Source: Thermoplasmatales archaeon (GTDB taxonomy: Archaea > Thermoplasmatota > Thermoplasmata > Methanomassiliicoccales > Methanomethylophilaceae). From it: DNA of 35,843 nucleotides. Location: positions 1-35,843 of the forward strand of contig JAAYZC010000010.1 of NCBI GenBank assembly GCA_012515075.1, in the 5' to 3' direction. The notes beneath the pieces were generated by a model. The model was given only the letters and a program-made list of their open reading frames with translations, was not told the origin of the DNA and did not search any database. Below are positions 7,601-15,519 of this stretch, piece by piece. How positions within the stretch are numbered: the first letter of the stretch is position 1; the number at the start of each line of letters is the position of its first letter. The translations under genes were made by a program, and so were the position numbers.

Positions 7601-8337
7601 AGCACCTCTTTGATGTGGAGACAGCTCTTGGGGCAGTCGTCCACGCAATTCTTGCAGCAGATACATTTGTCGGTGTCAATCCTGGGGATCTTCTTGGGCT
7701 TCCCCTTCTCGTTGACGCCGGCCTCGTACATCTCGATGGCTCCTACCGGACACACCTTGAAGCACTTCTGGCATCCTATGCACTTGGCCTCCTCCAGCAC
7801 CGGTCTGTCCACTTCGAAGGCGGAAGTCGGCTGATCGAGTATCCCTTTCTGCACGTTGGATATCAGATGTTCCTCGATGTGGACCTCCATCATCTCGTTG
7901 ACTCCCTCGAACCTGAGTCTGCGGGGGCCGTATATCAGGTCCTCCCTCGTGTACTCTGCCAATTCTATCTCGGGGGTAACGGTCATCGCGTCGACCGGGC
8001 AGTACTCTGCGCAGTAGCCGCACATCATGCACCTTCCCAGGTTGACCTGCGGTCTCTTGACCTTCTTGCCCTCGTCGTCAGTAGTCTCCACGAGGCATAT
8101 GCATGCAGTGGGGCACATCCTGGCGCAAAGCCCGCATCCGACGCACTTGTCGAACTGCAGGCCCGGGCGTCCGCGGTAGTTGTCAGGGATCCACTCCTTC
8201 TCGTAAGGGTACATTATAGTCATGGATCTCCTGGGTATGACCTTGGCGAAGAGCTTCATGACGGTCCACATGGGCTTCACGACCCACAGGCCCTTGGCTG
8301 TGTCCTTCGGATACTTATCCAGATATTTCATTGCCAT
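7597..8337 (-). CDS. fpoI: F420H2 dehydrogenase-like subunit FpoI with an extra C-terminal dicluster ferredoxin domain
   Basis: A 246-residue NuoI-type iron-sulfur subunit. The N-terminal half is standard: an amphipathic start, then clusters at C65, C68, C71, C75 and C103, C106, C109, C113, corresponding to N6a and N6b of complex I, and the NuoI-typical stretch AEYTREDLIYG. Usual FpoI/NuoI proteins end soon after this. Here about 100 further residues carry a second ferredoxin unit with C186, C189, C192, C196 and C225, C228, C231, C235, giving four 4Fe-4S motifs in all. The frame is continuous and no stop or frameshift is visible. The start ATG 8337 overlaps the fpoH stop (TGATG). The added domain is a candidate entry point for electrons from ferredoxin or another donor in a complex that lacks FpoF (inference). 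Confidence 0.93.
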   Translation of the reverse strand: MAMKYLDKYPKDTAKGLWVVKPMWTVMKLFAKVIPRRSMTIMYPYEKEWIPDNYRGRPGLQFDKCVGCGLCARMCPTACICLVETTDDEGKKVKRPQVNLGRCMMCGYCAEYCPVDAMTVTPEIELAEYTREDLIYGPRRLRFEGVNEMMEVHIEEHLISNVQKGILDQPTSAFEVDRPVLEEAKCIGCQKCFKVCPVGAIEMYEAGVNEKGKPKKIPRIDTDKCICCKNCVDDCPKSCLHIKEVL

Positions 8338-9509
8338 CAGAACACACCTCCGAACTTGAGCAGCACGACAATCAACAGGTTGATTACCGCCAGCGGGGTG
8401 AATATCTTCCATCCTATGTTCAGGATCTGATCGGTCCTGACACGTGCGAGTGTGGCCCTTACCCAGATCATCATGAAGAACATGAGCCACGTCTTAAGCA
8501 GGAAAACGATCTCGGGCATGGCGTTGTTTAGGTCGCCTATTCCCGGGAGCATCCATCCTCCGAAGTACAGTATGACTCCCATCGCGCATGCGACGTAGCC
8601 TCTGAAGTAGTCGGCCAGCATGATGAGGCCCCACTTCATTCCGGCGTACTCGGTCTGCCATCCCTCGACGAGCTCGGCCTCGGCCTCGGCCAGGTCGAAC
8701 GGGACCCTTTCGGACTCCGCTATGGAGCACCAGAAGAAGGTGATCATACCGATTACCTGGGGTATGAAGTACCACACGGTGTCGTACTGGGCATGGACGA
8801 TGTCGCTTATGTTGAAGCTTCCGGCCATGAGTATTACGGTGCCGATGAGGATGAGCATCGGTATCTCGTAGGATATCATCAGCTCGGCGGCCCTCATCCC
8901 TCCGATGAGGGAGTACTTGTTGTTCTGAGCCCATCCGGAAACCAATATGAAGAAGGGCGCCAGGGCGAACAGGGCCATGATTATGAGGAGGCCGGTGTCG
9001 TAGCTCACCACGAACCATCTGTCGGACAGAGGGATCATACAGGCTATCAGCACGGAAGTGCCGATGACGAGGGACACCGTCCACATATACGTCATCTTGT
9101 CTACTTTCTTGGGAACGACGTTCTCCTTCATGAAGGTCTTCAGACCGTCGGCCACGCACTGCAGGAATCCTTTCAGACCCACCTGCGTACCGCGTCTGTC
9201 CATCATCCTTCCGAGGACCTTGCGCTCCTCCCATAGCGAAAGCAGCGTGCCCACGAAGACCACCAAGAAGATGATCAGCATGAACAACAGCAGGGCGAAT
9301 ACGTTGACCACCTGGTCCGATATCAGCCAGGTAGAGACGACGTTGCCCGGGAACAGGAGGTTTATCAGCCAGGCCACCAGGCCGCCGAGGAACTCCCATA
9401 TCTTGTAGGCCCAGTCATAGGGCAGGTTGTACAGATCCCCGAACGGGTAGAACGGGTTATCCATGGGGTTGTGGAACGTTATCCACTCCAAAATACTGCT
9501 GTATGACAT
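8337..9509 (-). CDS. fpoH: F420H2 dehydrogenase-like subunit FpoH (NuoH homologue)
   Basis: A 390-residue membrane subunit that forms the quinone/methanophenazine chamber at the junction of the two arms. The family marks are EERKVLGRMMDRRG near residue 95 and the acidic loop ESERVPFDLAEAEAELVEGW, followed by GGMRAAELMISYEIPM-type segments and about eight core helices. The ATG at 9509 lies 4 nt after the fpoD stop. About 95 residues precede ERKVLG, compared with about 40 in typical NuoH, so there is an N-terminal extension with at least one additional hydrophobic segment (about residues 40-55). The usual IGPNR motif reads RRGTQVG. Confidence 0.94.
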   Translation of the reverse strand: MSYSSILEWITFHNPMDNPFYPFGDLYNLPYDWAYKIWEFLGGLVAWLINLLFPGNVVSTWLISDQVVNVFALLLFMLIIFLVVFVGTLLSLWEERKVLGRMMDRRGTQVGLKGFLQCVADGLKTFMKENVVPKKVDKMTYMWTVSLVIGTSVLIACMIPLSDRWFVVSYDTGLLIIMALFALAPFFILVSGWAQNNKYSLIGGMRAAELMISYEIPMLILIGTVILMAGSFNISDIVHAQYDTVWYFIPQVIGMITFFWCSIAESERVPFDLAEAEAELVEGWQTEYAGMKWGLIMLADYFRGYVACAMGVILYFGGWMLPGIGDLNNAMPEIVFLLKTWLMFFMMIWVRATLARVRTDQILNIGWKIFTPLAVINLLIVVLLKFGGVF

Positions 9510-9513
9510 GGTC

Positions 9514-10647
9514 TCACCTGTCGGTCTCCCCAAGGCACATGTCGACCATGGCCATGACTGCCGGCACATCGGCTATCCTGCATCCCTGAACCATAGGCTT
9601 GGCTGCGGAAACGTTCACGAATATCGGGGAGCGCACCTTGAGCCTGTATGGCTTGTCCGTCCCATCCGATATGAGATACATCAGGCTCTCCCCGCGCGGG
9701 TCCTCGAGCCTGGCGAAATGGGTCCCCTCTGGGACCGCGGAAGGCACCTTGAGCCTGTAGGGCGCGGATCTTGGCATGTCCTGTATCTTCTTCATCGCCT
9801 GACGGATTATCTCGCAGCTCTGGAACATCTCCTCGATCCTTACCATGTACCTGGCGTACGTGTCGCCTTCCTTCAGCACAGGAACCTCGAAATCCATCTC
9901 ATCGTATCCGTCGTAAGGATCGTCGCGGCGTATGTCGAAATCTACTCCGCAGCCTCTCATCGCGGGTCCGGTGACTCCGAGGTTGGCGACCTGCTCCCTC
10001 GTCAGACGGGATATCCCCTGCATCCTGGATACGAACACGGAGGAATCGTCAACCAGGGCTATGATGTCCCACAGGCGCTTCTCGAAGCGCTCCACGCACC
10101 TCATGCAGTCCCTGTCGAAGTATTCGGTGGTGTCGTTCCTGACTCCGCCGATGCGGGGGTAGTTGGTGGTCATCCTCGCTCCGCAGAGCCTGACGTTGAG
10201 GTCCAGGAAGAACTCCCTCTCCCTCATCGCCCAGAGGAAGACGGTCAGGTTTCCAAGGTCGGTACCGACGGCCGCCAGCCACATCAGGTGGGATTGTATG
10301 CGGCATATCTCGTCGGCGACTATCCTAAGGTACTTCGCCTTGTCGGGTATATCGACGTCCAGGGCCTTCTCCACCGTCATGCAGTATATGTGCGACCATG
10401 TCATGGAGGCCGAATAGCACAGACGGTCGGCCATGGGGATGATCTTGGGATAGGTCCGGTTCTCGCATTCCTTCTCCCAGCCGCGGTGGAGGTAACCTAT
10501 GATGGGTTCCGCATCCGTGACTATCTCCCCGTCGACCTCGACCTTCAAGGTCCAGAGACCATGGGAGAACGGGTGCTGGGGACCCATTATTACAGTCATC
10601 CTGTCGGTGTTCATACTGTCAAGTTTTATTTCGGGTTCCGGCATCAT
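9514..10647 (-). CDS. fpoD: F420H2 dehydrogenase-like subunit FpoD (NuoD, 49-kDa homologue)
   Basis: A 377-residue hydrophilic subunit of the NuoD / NiFe-hydrogenase large-subunit family. It shows MGPQHPFSHG at the start, then EPIIGYLHRGWEK, GDTYARYMVRIEEMFQS and the family ending IADVPAVMAMVDMCLGETDR. The hydrogenase Ni-binding cysteines are absent, as expected for the complex I lineage, so it helps form the electron-acceptor binding pocket. The long upstream open frame is not coding: the start ATG 10647 overlaps the fpoC stop (ATGA) and gives the usual length. Confidence 0.95.
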   Translation of the reverse strand: MMPEPEIKLDSMNTDRMTVIMGPQHPFSHGLWTLKVEVDGEIVTDAEPIIGYLHRGWEKECENRTYPKIIPMADRLCYSASMTWSHIYCMTVEKALDVDIPDKAKYLRIVADEICRIQSHLMWLAAVGTDLGNLTVFLWAMREREFFLDLNVRLCGARMTTNYPRIGGVRNDTTEYFDRDCMRCVERFEKRLWDIIALVDDSSVFVSRMQGISRLTREQVANLGVTGPAMRGCGVDFDIRRDDPYDGYDEMDFEVPVLKEGDTYARYMVRIEEMFQSCEIIRQAMKKIQDMPRSAPYRLKVPSAVPEGTHFARLEDPRGESLMYLISDGTDKPYRLKVRSPIFVNVSAAKPMVQGCRIADVPAVMAMVDMCLGETDR

Positions 10648-11111
10648 TCCTGCCCCCTGAGCTTGTAAGATTTCCTGAAGGGGTAGAACTCGTAGTTGCT
10701 CGGTGTGAGCAGCCTCTCGAGCTTCGGATGGCCCTCGAACACGATGCCGAAGAGCTCGTAAGCCTCCCTCTCGTGCCAGTTGGCCCCTCCCCATATGGAG
10801 GCGACTGATGCTATACGGGGATCGTCCGAGGGGACGTCCGACGTGATCTCGATCATCACTCCGTTTTCGTAGTTGGAAAGGTGGTATACCACCTGGAAGG
10901 TGGACTCCCTGTCGACTCCGGATAAGGAGCTGCAGTGCTCGAAGTTGAGATTGTCGTGTATGAACGTGCAAAGCTCGAATATCGAATCCCTGTCCGCCGT
11001 GGCGTAGACCCTGCGGGCCTCTGTCCTTGTCACCTGTAGCGAAGGGAACTCCTTCACGAGGATGCTCTCGATCTCGCTGACAGTAGGTGCCTGATAAACA
11101 TCTCCGGGCAT
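10644..11111 (-). CDS. fpoC: F420H2 dehydrogenase-like subunit FpoC (NuoC, 30-kDa homologue)
   Basis: A 155-residue hydrophilic subunit of the NuoC family. The signature is ASIWGGANWHEREAYELFGI followed by FEGHPKLERLLTP and a C-terminal FRKSYKLRGQ. It is a structural partner of FpoD in the connecting arm. ATG 11111 lies just downstream of the fpoB stop and gives the standard length. The end overlaps fpoD by 4 nt. Confidence 0.94.
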   Translation of the reverse strand: MPGDVYQAPTVSEIESILVKEFPSLQVTRTEARRVYATADRDSIFELCTFIHDNLNFEHCSSLSGVDRESTFQVVYHLSNYENGVMIEITSDVPSDDPRIASVASIWGGANWHEREAYELFGIVFEGHPKLERLLTPSNYEFYPFRKSYKLRGQE

Positions 11112-11113
11112 TT

Positions 11114-11677
11114 TCAGTCCTCCAGGAAAACCCCTCTCTTGAAGTAGTCCTCTATCTTCTTCTGAAGCAGCATGAAACCGTCGATCATCGCGTCGGGTTT
11201 CACCGGACATCCGGGTATGTATAGGTCGACGGGAACAATCTGGTCCAGTCCCTGGACGATGTTGTAGGAGTCGTACCAGGGTCCGCCGGATATGGCGCAC
11301 TCGCCCATCGCCACAACCCACTTGGGGTTGGGTATCTGCTCATAGAGGCGCCTTAGGTCCGGGCGGATCTTCTTCGAGATCCATCCGTTGACCAGGAGTA
11401 TGTCCGTCTGTCTCGGGGAAGAGCGGTAGATCATACCGTAGCGCTCGGCATCGTGCTTGGGTGCGGATGCGGCGGCCATCTCCAGGGCGCAGCAGGCGAG
11501 CCCCCAGTGCAGAGGGTGCATGGAGTTCTTCATAGCCCAGGACCAGACAGGTCCGGTGAGCTTGTCCACGGTCCTCTTCGTACCGGAGCTCAGCATGTCG
11601 TTGATCATCGCGGATGACCAAGACATGAATTCATCAGCACTCATTGCAACAGCGTGAGGGTAGAGACTCATATCCAT
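11114..11677 (-). CDS. fpoB: F420H2 dehydrogenase-like subunit FpoB (NuoB, PSST homologue)
   Basis: A 187-residue subunit that ligates the terminal 4Fe-4S cluster (N2 equivalent), the last redox centre before methanophenazine. The ligands are visible as the tandem cysteines of HWGLACCALEMA, the Cys of AMGECAISGGPW and the Cys of YIPGCPVKPDA. The start ATG 11677 overlaps the end of fpoA by 10 nt and follows AGGAGG; a second in-frame ATG at 11671 is possible. The long N-terminal extension of the open frame runs inside fpoA and is not coding. Confidence 0.95.
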   Translation of the reverse strand: MDMSLYPHAVAMSADEFMSWSSAMINDMLSSGTKRTVDKLTGPVWSWAMKNSMHPLHWGLACCALEMAAASAPKHDAERYGMIYRSSPRQTDILLVNGWISKKIRPDLRRLYEQIPNPKWVVAMGECAISGGPWYDSYNIVQGLDQIVPVDLYIPGCPVKPDAMIDGFMLLQKKIEDYFKRGVFLED

Positions 11678-12030
11678 ATGCTTTCCTCCTTTTTCAGAGC
11701 ATATGTCACGCCCAGAAGAAGAACTCCCAAGAAGATCAACATCCACATCTGCGCCGAAGGCGACAGGTTGGAGAATGCAACGGCCCATATCATCATGAAC
11801 GTCGTGACCAGGTCGAAGACTACGAAGATTATTGCAAAAGCGTAGTATTGGAACCTGAACTGCACATGCGCATCGCCTATGGGTTCGGAACCGCATTCAT
11901 ATGTTGTCTCCATCCAGTGAGTAGGTTTCCTGGGCCTGATAAATCTCGATGCCCACCACGCCAGGGGTGCGAAACCAAGGGCAATAATGCCCACGAACAC
12001 CAGCGGCATGTAACTCGCTATTAGTGACAT
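11668..12030 (-). CDS. fpoA: F420H2 dehydrogenase-like subunit FpoA (NuoA homologue), first gene of the fpo operon
   Basis: A 120-residue membrane protein with three helices and the NuoA loop motif TTYECGSEPIGDAHVQFRFQYYAFAIIFVVFD, quoted here only in part as YECGSEPIGDA and QFRFQYY. It starts the 12-gene cluster. No Shine-Dalgarno sequence precedes ATG 12030, but a TATA box about 26 bp upstream (12051-12060) places the transcription start at or next to the A of the ATG, so the operon mRNA is probably leaderless. Confidence 0.94.
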   Translation of the reverse strand: MSLIASYMPLVFVGIIALGFAPLAWWASRFIRPRKPTHWMETTYECGSEPIGDAHVQFRFQYYAFAIIFVVFDLVTTFMMIWAVAFSNLSPSAQMWMLIFLGVLLLGVTYALKKEESIWI

Positions 12031-12050
12031 TGCCGAGCGTGATGGCGTGT

Positions 12051-12060
12051 GGTTATAAAA
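12051..12060 (-). promoter_or_regulatory. TATA box of the fpo operon
   Basis: The minus strand reads TTTTATAACC, centred about 26 bp before the fpoA ATG at 12030. This is the usual archaeal distance from the TATA centre to the transcription start, so the start should fall on the ATG. Confidence 0.55.
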
Positions 12061-12080
12061 CGTTTTAGGGGGCGCGAGAG

Positions 12081-12097
12081 TTTATTATTATATAAAG
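12081..12097 (+). promoter_or_regulatory. TATA-like AT-rich element upstream of proC
   Basis: TTTATTATTATATAAAG on the plus strand. The core TTATATAAA, centred near 12092, predicts a start near 12118. That leaves a leader of about 40 nt with GAGG at 12149-12152, 7 nt before the proC ATG. The element lies between the divergent fpo and proC genes. Confidence 0.5.
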
Positions 12098-12159
12098 GGA
12101 TGCGGTAAGGCACCAAGGTTATTAACGGCTATGCCTTTGGAAGGGGAAGAGGTTCTCGG

Positions 12160-12969
12160 ATGGCATTGAAGATAGGATTCATTGGGGCGGGCAAGATGGC
12201 GGAAGCGATGATAGAGGGCATACTGGCCAAAGACCTCTTCAGCTCAGAGGAGATCGGAGCATGCGCCCCCAGCATCTCGACCCGGGAGCGTATGGCCTCC
12301 GAACACGGCATAGCGGTGTTCGAAACGGCGGCGGAGCTGGCCGAAAAGACCGATTTCCTCGTTCTCGCGGTCAAACCGGCCCAGGTGGAAGGCGTTTTCA
12401 GGGAGAAGGGATTGGAAATAGGTCCGGAACACCTTGTCATGAGTATTGTAGCGGGATTATCCACAGAGGTTTTGGAATCATATGTGCCAGGTGGCAGAAT
12501 TGTACGTGTTATGCCCAACCACTGCTGCATGGTTCTCGAGGGAGCATCGGGTTATTCTCCGGGAAAGAACGCAACAGAGGCGGACCTCGACAGGGTCGAA
12601 TCGGTGCTGGAGGCAGTCGGGTCCGCTTTCGAGGTCAGGGAAAGCGACATGGACGCCGTCACCGGCGTCAGCGGAAGCGGTCCGGCCTACGTCTACATGA
12701 TGATCGATGCGATGGCGGACGGGGGCGTCCTATGCGGACTCCCCAGAGAGGTCGCGATCGAACTTGCGGCTCAGACCGTCCTGGGAGCCGCCAAGACTGT
12801 TCTGGAGACCGGCCAGCACCCGGATGTGCTCAAGGACTCCGTTTGCTCCCCGGGGGGCACGACCATCGAGGGGGTGCGTGCTCTGGAGGACAGGGCGATC
12901 CGCTCGGCCTTCATAGACGCCGTAAGGGCCAGCGCGGAGAGGTCCAGAAGGATGGGCAAGGGCAACTGA
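12160..12969 (+). CDS. proC: Pyrroline-5-carboxylate reductase
   Basis: A 269-residue enzyme of proline biosynthesis that reduces 1-pyrroline-5-carboxylate with NAD(P)H in the cytoplasm. The N-terminal Rossmann motif is GFIGAGKMAEAMIEG. Family marks further on are AVKPAQV, VRVMPNHCCMV (usually MPNTP), VSGSGPAYVYMMIDAMADGG and DSVCSPGGTTIEGVRALE. Length is typical. It stands alone on the plus strand, divergent from fpo and convergent with the radical SAM gene. No other proline gene is in view, so the precursor genes must lie elsewhere. Confidence 0.94.
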   Translation: MALKIGFIGAGKMAEAMIEGILAKDLFSSEEIGACAPSISTRERMASEHGIAVFETAAELAEKTDFLVLAVKPAQVEGVFREKGLEIGPEHLVMSIVAGLSTEVLESYVPGGRIVRVMPNHCCMVLEGASGYSPGKNATEADLDRVESVLEAVGSAFEVRESDMDAVTGVSGSGPAYVYMMIDAMADGGVLCGLPREVAIELAAQTVLGAAKTVLETGQHPDVLKDSVCSPGGTTIEGVRALEDRAIRSAFIDAVRASAERSRRMGKGN

Positions 12970-13015
12970 TCCTCCCATTCTTCAAATCTATCTATGTTCT
13001 AGGTAAGGAAGGCGC

Positions 13016-14731
13016 TCAGCGGAGCATTGAACGGAGCAGTCCTGAAAGGACCCTCGGGGCATTAGACCATATGGATCCGGCGGCCCAGCTGAGATCCGAC
13101 TTGTCGCATACTGTCGAGTGCATCAGGCGTTCCCCCTCCTCCTTGTTCTCCCAGAGCCGGGAGGTGCGCTCACCCTCGTCCTCTATCTTCAGTATGGAGT
13201 CCACCCTGTGCATCAGGCCGCGGGCGATCTCCGTCCGCGCCGTGCGAGCGTCCAAGGTATCCTTTGTTATGCGACCGCTCTCGTATTCCATGGTCGCCAG
13301 CTCCACGGCCGCGTCGTAGGAGGTCTCGGCTATGTCGTCCCTGGACATCCATTCAGTCTCGTAAGAGAGTACATGCTTCCATGAGGGACTGTCCAGGAGC
13401 CTGCGGTGATCCTCCAATGTCCTGGCAAAGAACCTGTAACCCCACCTGCCGGGATCCTCGAAGGCCCTGCTCCCCGGATCGACGAAGGGCGCGAAGGGCG
13501 CGTTGTATATGAAAAGGCGGTCCTCTTTACCGACGAGCGACCAAAGCCTCTTGGACGCGCGGGCGCTCTCCAGAGCTGACTCCCTGTCCTGGAACGGCAG
13601 ACCGGTCATGTAGAACATGTCGAACCTGTCGCATCCGTACCCGAAGGCCGCCCTCACCGTGCTCTCTATCGACGGGTTGTCGTATCCCTTTCCCAGCGCA
13701 TGGCGGACCTTCTCATCGTGAGAATCCGGGGAGAACTCTATGCTCCACTCCCCGAAGGTGCGGTCTATCTTGCGGAAGTAGTCTTCGTTGGCCGGGGTGA
13801 AGAGCTCGATGACCACATGATTGTCTATGCCCCTCTCCCGGACCTCCTCCATGAAGCGGTCTGCGTACCCCATGCTGTGCTGCCTCAGGTCCCCGACCAG
13901 GAATATCGGTGTGTTCAGATAGCTCTGTATGGTCTCCAGGTCCTCCGCCAGCTTCTCGGGGCTGCGCCAAGCCGGGCGCGACCTGCACGCGATCCTCCCG
14001 TTGGCGTGGTGCGACCCCCCGCACTCGGCGCAGTTCATGGAGCATCCGCGAACCGTGAACGCCGAGGTCAGAGGCAAACGGTCCCACCCCAACCACGGCA
14101 GGGCCCCTTTTATGTCCATGTGGCGGATGGTGTTCTTTATCATGGCCCCGTAATCGAAGAGTATGTCGTCGAGATCCTCGGCCACATAGGTCAGCCCGTT
14201 GTCGTGTACCTTGCCCCCGGCATCCTTCCAGACCAGGTTTGGAACCGATGAAAGGTCGTCCCCTTTGGACAGGGCCTCCATGAGCATCACCGTGGGGGCC
14301 TCGGTAGTGTCCCCGCGCATGACCATGTCCACCTCCGGCCTGAGGATCAGCTCCTCGTGGAAATACGAGGAGGTGAAACCCCCCAGCTCCACCTTTGCAT
14401 CGGGATGGTGCTTCTTCACTATCTTTGCCAGCTCCAGAGCCCCGTGTGCATGGGGCATCCAATGTAGATCTATGGCGAACACCTTGGCATCGAGCCTGCG
14501 TATGCGCCTCTCCACGTCGAACCTGGGGTCCTGCAGCATCTGAACGGCTATGTTCACGATGCGCGTCCGGAATCCAGCCGCCTCGAGGTGAGAGGAGATG
14601 GTCATGAACCCTATCGGGTACATCTCGAACACCGGCGAAGACGGTATCACATCGCTGACCGGACCGTAGAATATGGGCTTCTTCCTGAAATCATAGACGC
14701 TGGGTGCGTGAAGGAAAATGACGTCCTCCAT
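13016..14731 (-). CDS. B12-binding-domain radical SAM protein
   Basis: A 571-residue protein. The N-terminal part (about residues 30-160) resembles a cobalamin-binding Rossmann domain with VELGGFTSSYFH and MVMRGDTTEAP. A radical SAM core follows, with the cluster motif C230-X3-C234-X2-C237 in VRGCSMNCAECGGSHH. Features such as IEFSPDSHDEKVRHALGKGY fit the later barrel strands. It resembles an archaeal family labelled B12/radical SAM, Ta0216 type, whose reaction is unknown to me. It is last in the run folD-tpt1-mmp11-uppS-rSAM, starting 4 nt after the uppS stop. Substrate unknown; a methyl transfer or C-C bond reaction on a lipid or tRNA is only a guess from neighbours. Confidence 0.82.
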   Translation of the reverse strand: MEDVIFLHAPSVYDFRKKPIFYGPVSDVIPSSPVFEMYPIGFMTISSHLEAAGFRTRIVNIAVQMLQDPRFDVERRIRRLDAKVFAIDLHWMPHAHGALELAKIVKKHHPDAKVELGGFTSSYFHEELILRPEVDMVMRGDTTEAPTVMLMEALSKGDDLSSVPNLVWKDAGGKVHDNGLTYVAEDLDDILFDYGAMIKNTIRHMDIKGALPWLGWDRLPLTSAFTVRGCSMNCAECGGSHHANGRIACRSRPAWRSPEKLAEDLETIQSYLNTPIFLVGDLRQHSMGYADRFMEEVRERGIDNHVVIELFTPANEDYFRKIDRTFGEWSIEFSPDSHDEKVRHALGKGYDNPSIESTVRAAFGYGCDRFDMFYMTGLPFQDRESALESARASKRLWSLVGKEDRLFIYNAPFAPFVDPGSRAFEDPGRWGYRFFARTLEDHRRLLDSPSWKHVLSYETEWMSRDDIAETSYDAAVELATMEYESGRITKDTLDARTARTEIARGLMHRVDSILKIEDEGERTSRLWENKEEGERLMHSTVCDKSDLSWAAGSIWSNAPRVLSGLLRSMLR

Positions 14732-14735
14732 CGGA

Positions 14736-15515
14736 TCACGTCCCGTATCTTCTGCTGCGCTGCTGATACGCCCTTATCGATCTCAGGAAATCTATGTACC
14801 TGAAACCTGGCCAGTAGACATCGGTGAAGTACAACTCCGAATAGGCCATCTGCCAGAGCAGGAAGTTGGAGATCCGCACCTCCCCCGAGGTCCTGAGCAC
14901 CAGGTCGGGGTCCGGCATGCTGCTCATGTACATGTGCCCGGACAGTGTCCCCTCCGTGATGTCTTCGACATCCATGGCCCCTTCCTTCACCTTGCGCGCG
15001 ATCTCCTTCACCGCAGTCACTATCTCCTGCCTGCCGCCATATGCCACGGCCATGTTTAGATGGTGGTCTGAGTAGCCGGAGGTCCTTTCATCCGCGTAGG
15101 ATATGGCCTCGAGCATGCTCTCGGGAAGCATTGACGGGTCCCCCAGGACACCCACCCTCACCCTGTTCTCGTGGACCCTGGGGTCGTCGGCGAAATCCCG
15201 GAGGGCCTGGGATATGAGGTCCATCAGAAAGGATACCTCCTCCTGGTCGCGGTTGAAGTTCTCGGTGGAGAAGGCGTAGACCGTCAGGACTTTGATGCCT
15301 GTGTCCATGCACCACCCGAGGACCTCCTCCAGCTTGGCGCGACCCATTATGTGCCCTTCCCTGGGCTCCGCCTGGAGAACCTCCTTGGCATACCTGCGGT
15401 TGCCGTCCATTATAATCGCCAGGTGCCCCGGTACGGGGCCGGCCAGGACCTCCTTCTCAAGCTGTGACTCGTACGTGCTGTACGCGGCGTTCGATATGAT
15501 CTTCGGAAGGGCCAT
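14736..15515 (-). CDS. uppS: cis-Prenyltransferase (undecaprenyl/polyprenyl diphosphate synthase family)
   Basis: A 259-residue Z-type prenyltransferase. It makes long polyprenyl diphosphate from isopentenyl diphosphate; in archaea the product serves as the dolichol-type carrier for glycosylation. Diagnostic motifs are HLAIIMDGNRRYA at residues 31-43 with the catalytic Asp37, TVYAFSTENFNRD, LNMAVAYGGRQEIV and the C-terminal LRTSGEVRISNFLLWQ with YSELYFTDVYWPGF. Length is normal. It starts 4 nt after the mmp11 stop and is followed 4 nt later by the radical SAM gene, so it is part of one operon. Confidence 0.94.
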   Translation of the reverse strand: MALPKIISNAAYSTYESQLEKEVLAGPVPGHLAIIMDGNRRYAKEVLQAEPREGHIMGRAKLEEVLGWCMDTGIKVLTVYAFSTENFNRDQEEVSFLMDLISQALRDFADDPRVHENRVRVGVLGDPSMLPESMLEAISYADERTSGYSDHHLNMAVAYGGRQEIVTAVKEIARKVKEGAMDVEDITEGTLSGHMYMSSMPDPDLVLRTSGEVRISNFLLWQMAYSELYFTDVYWPGFRYIDFLRSIRAYQQRSRRYGT

Positions 15516-15519
15516 CTTA

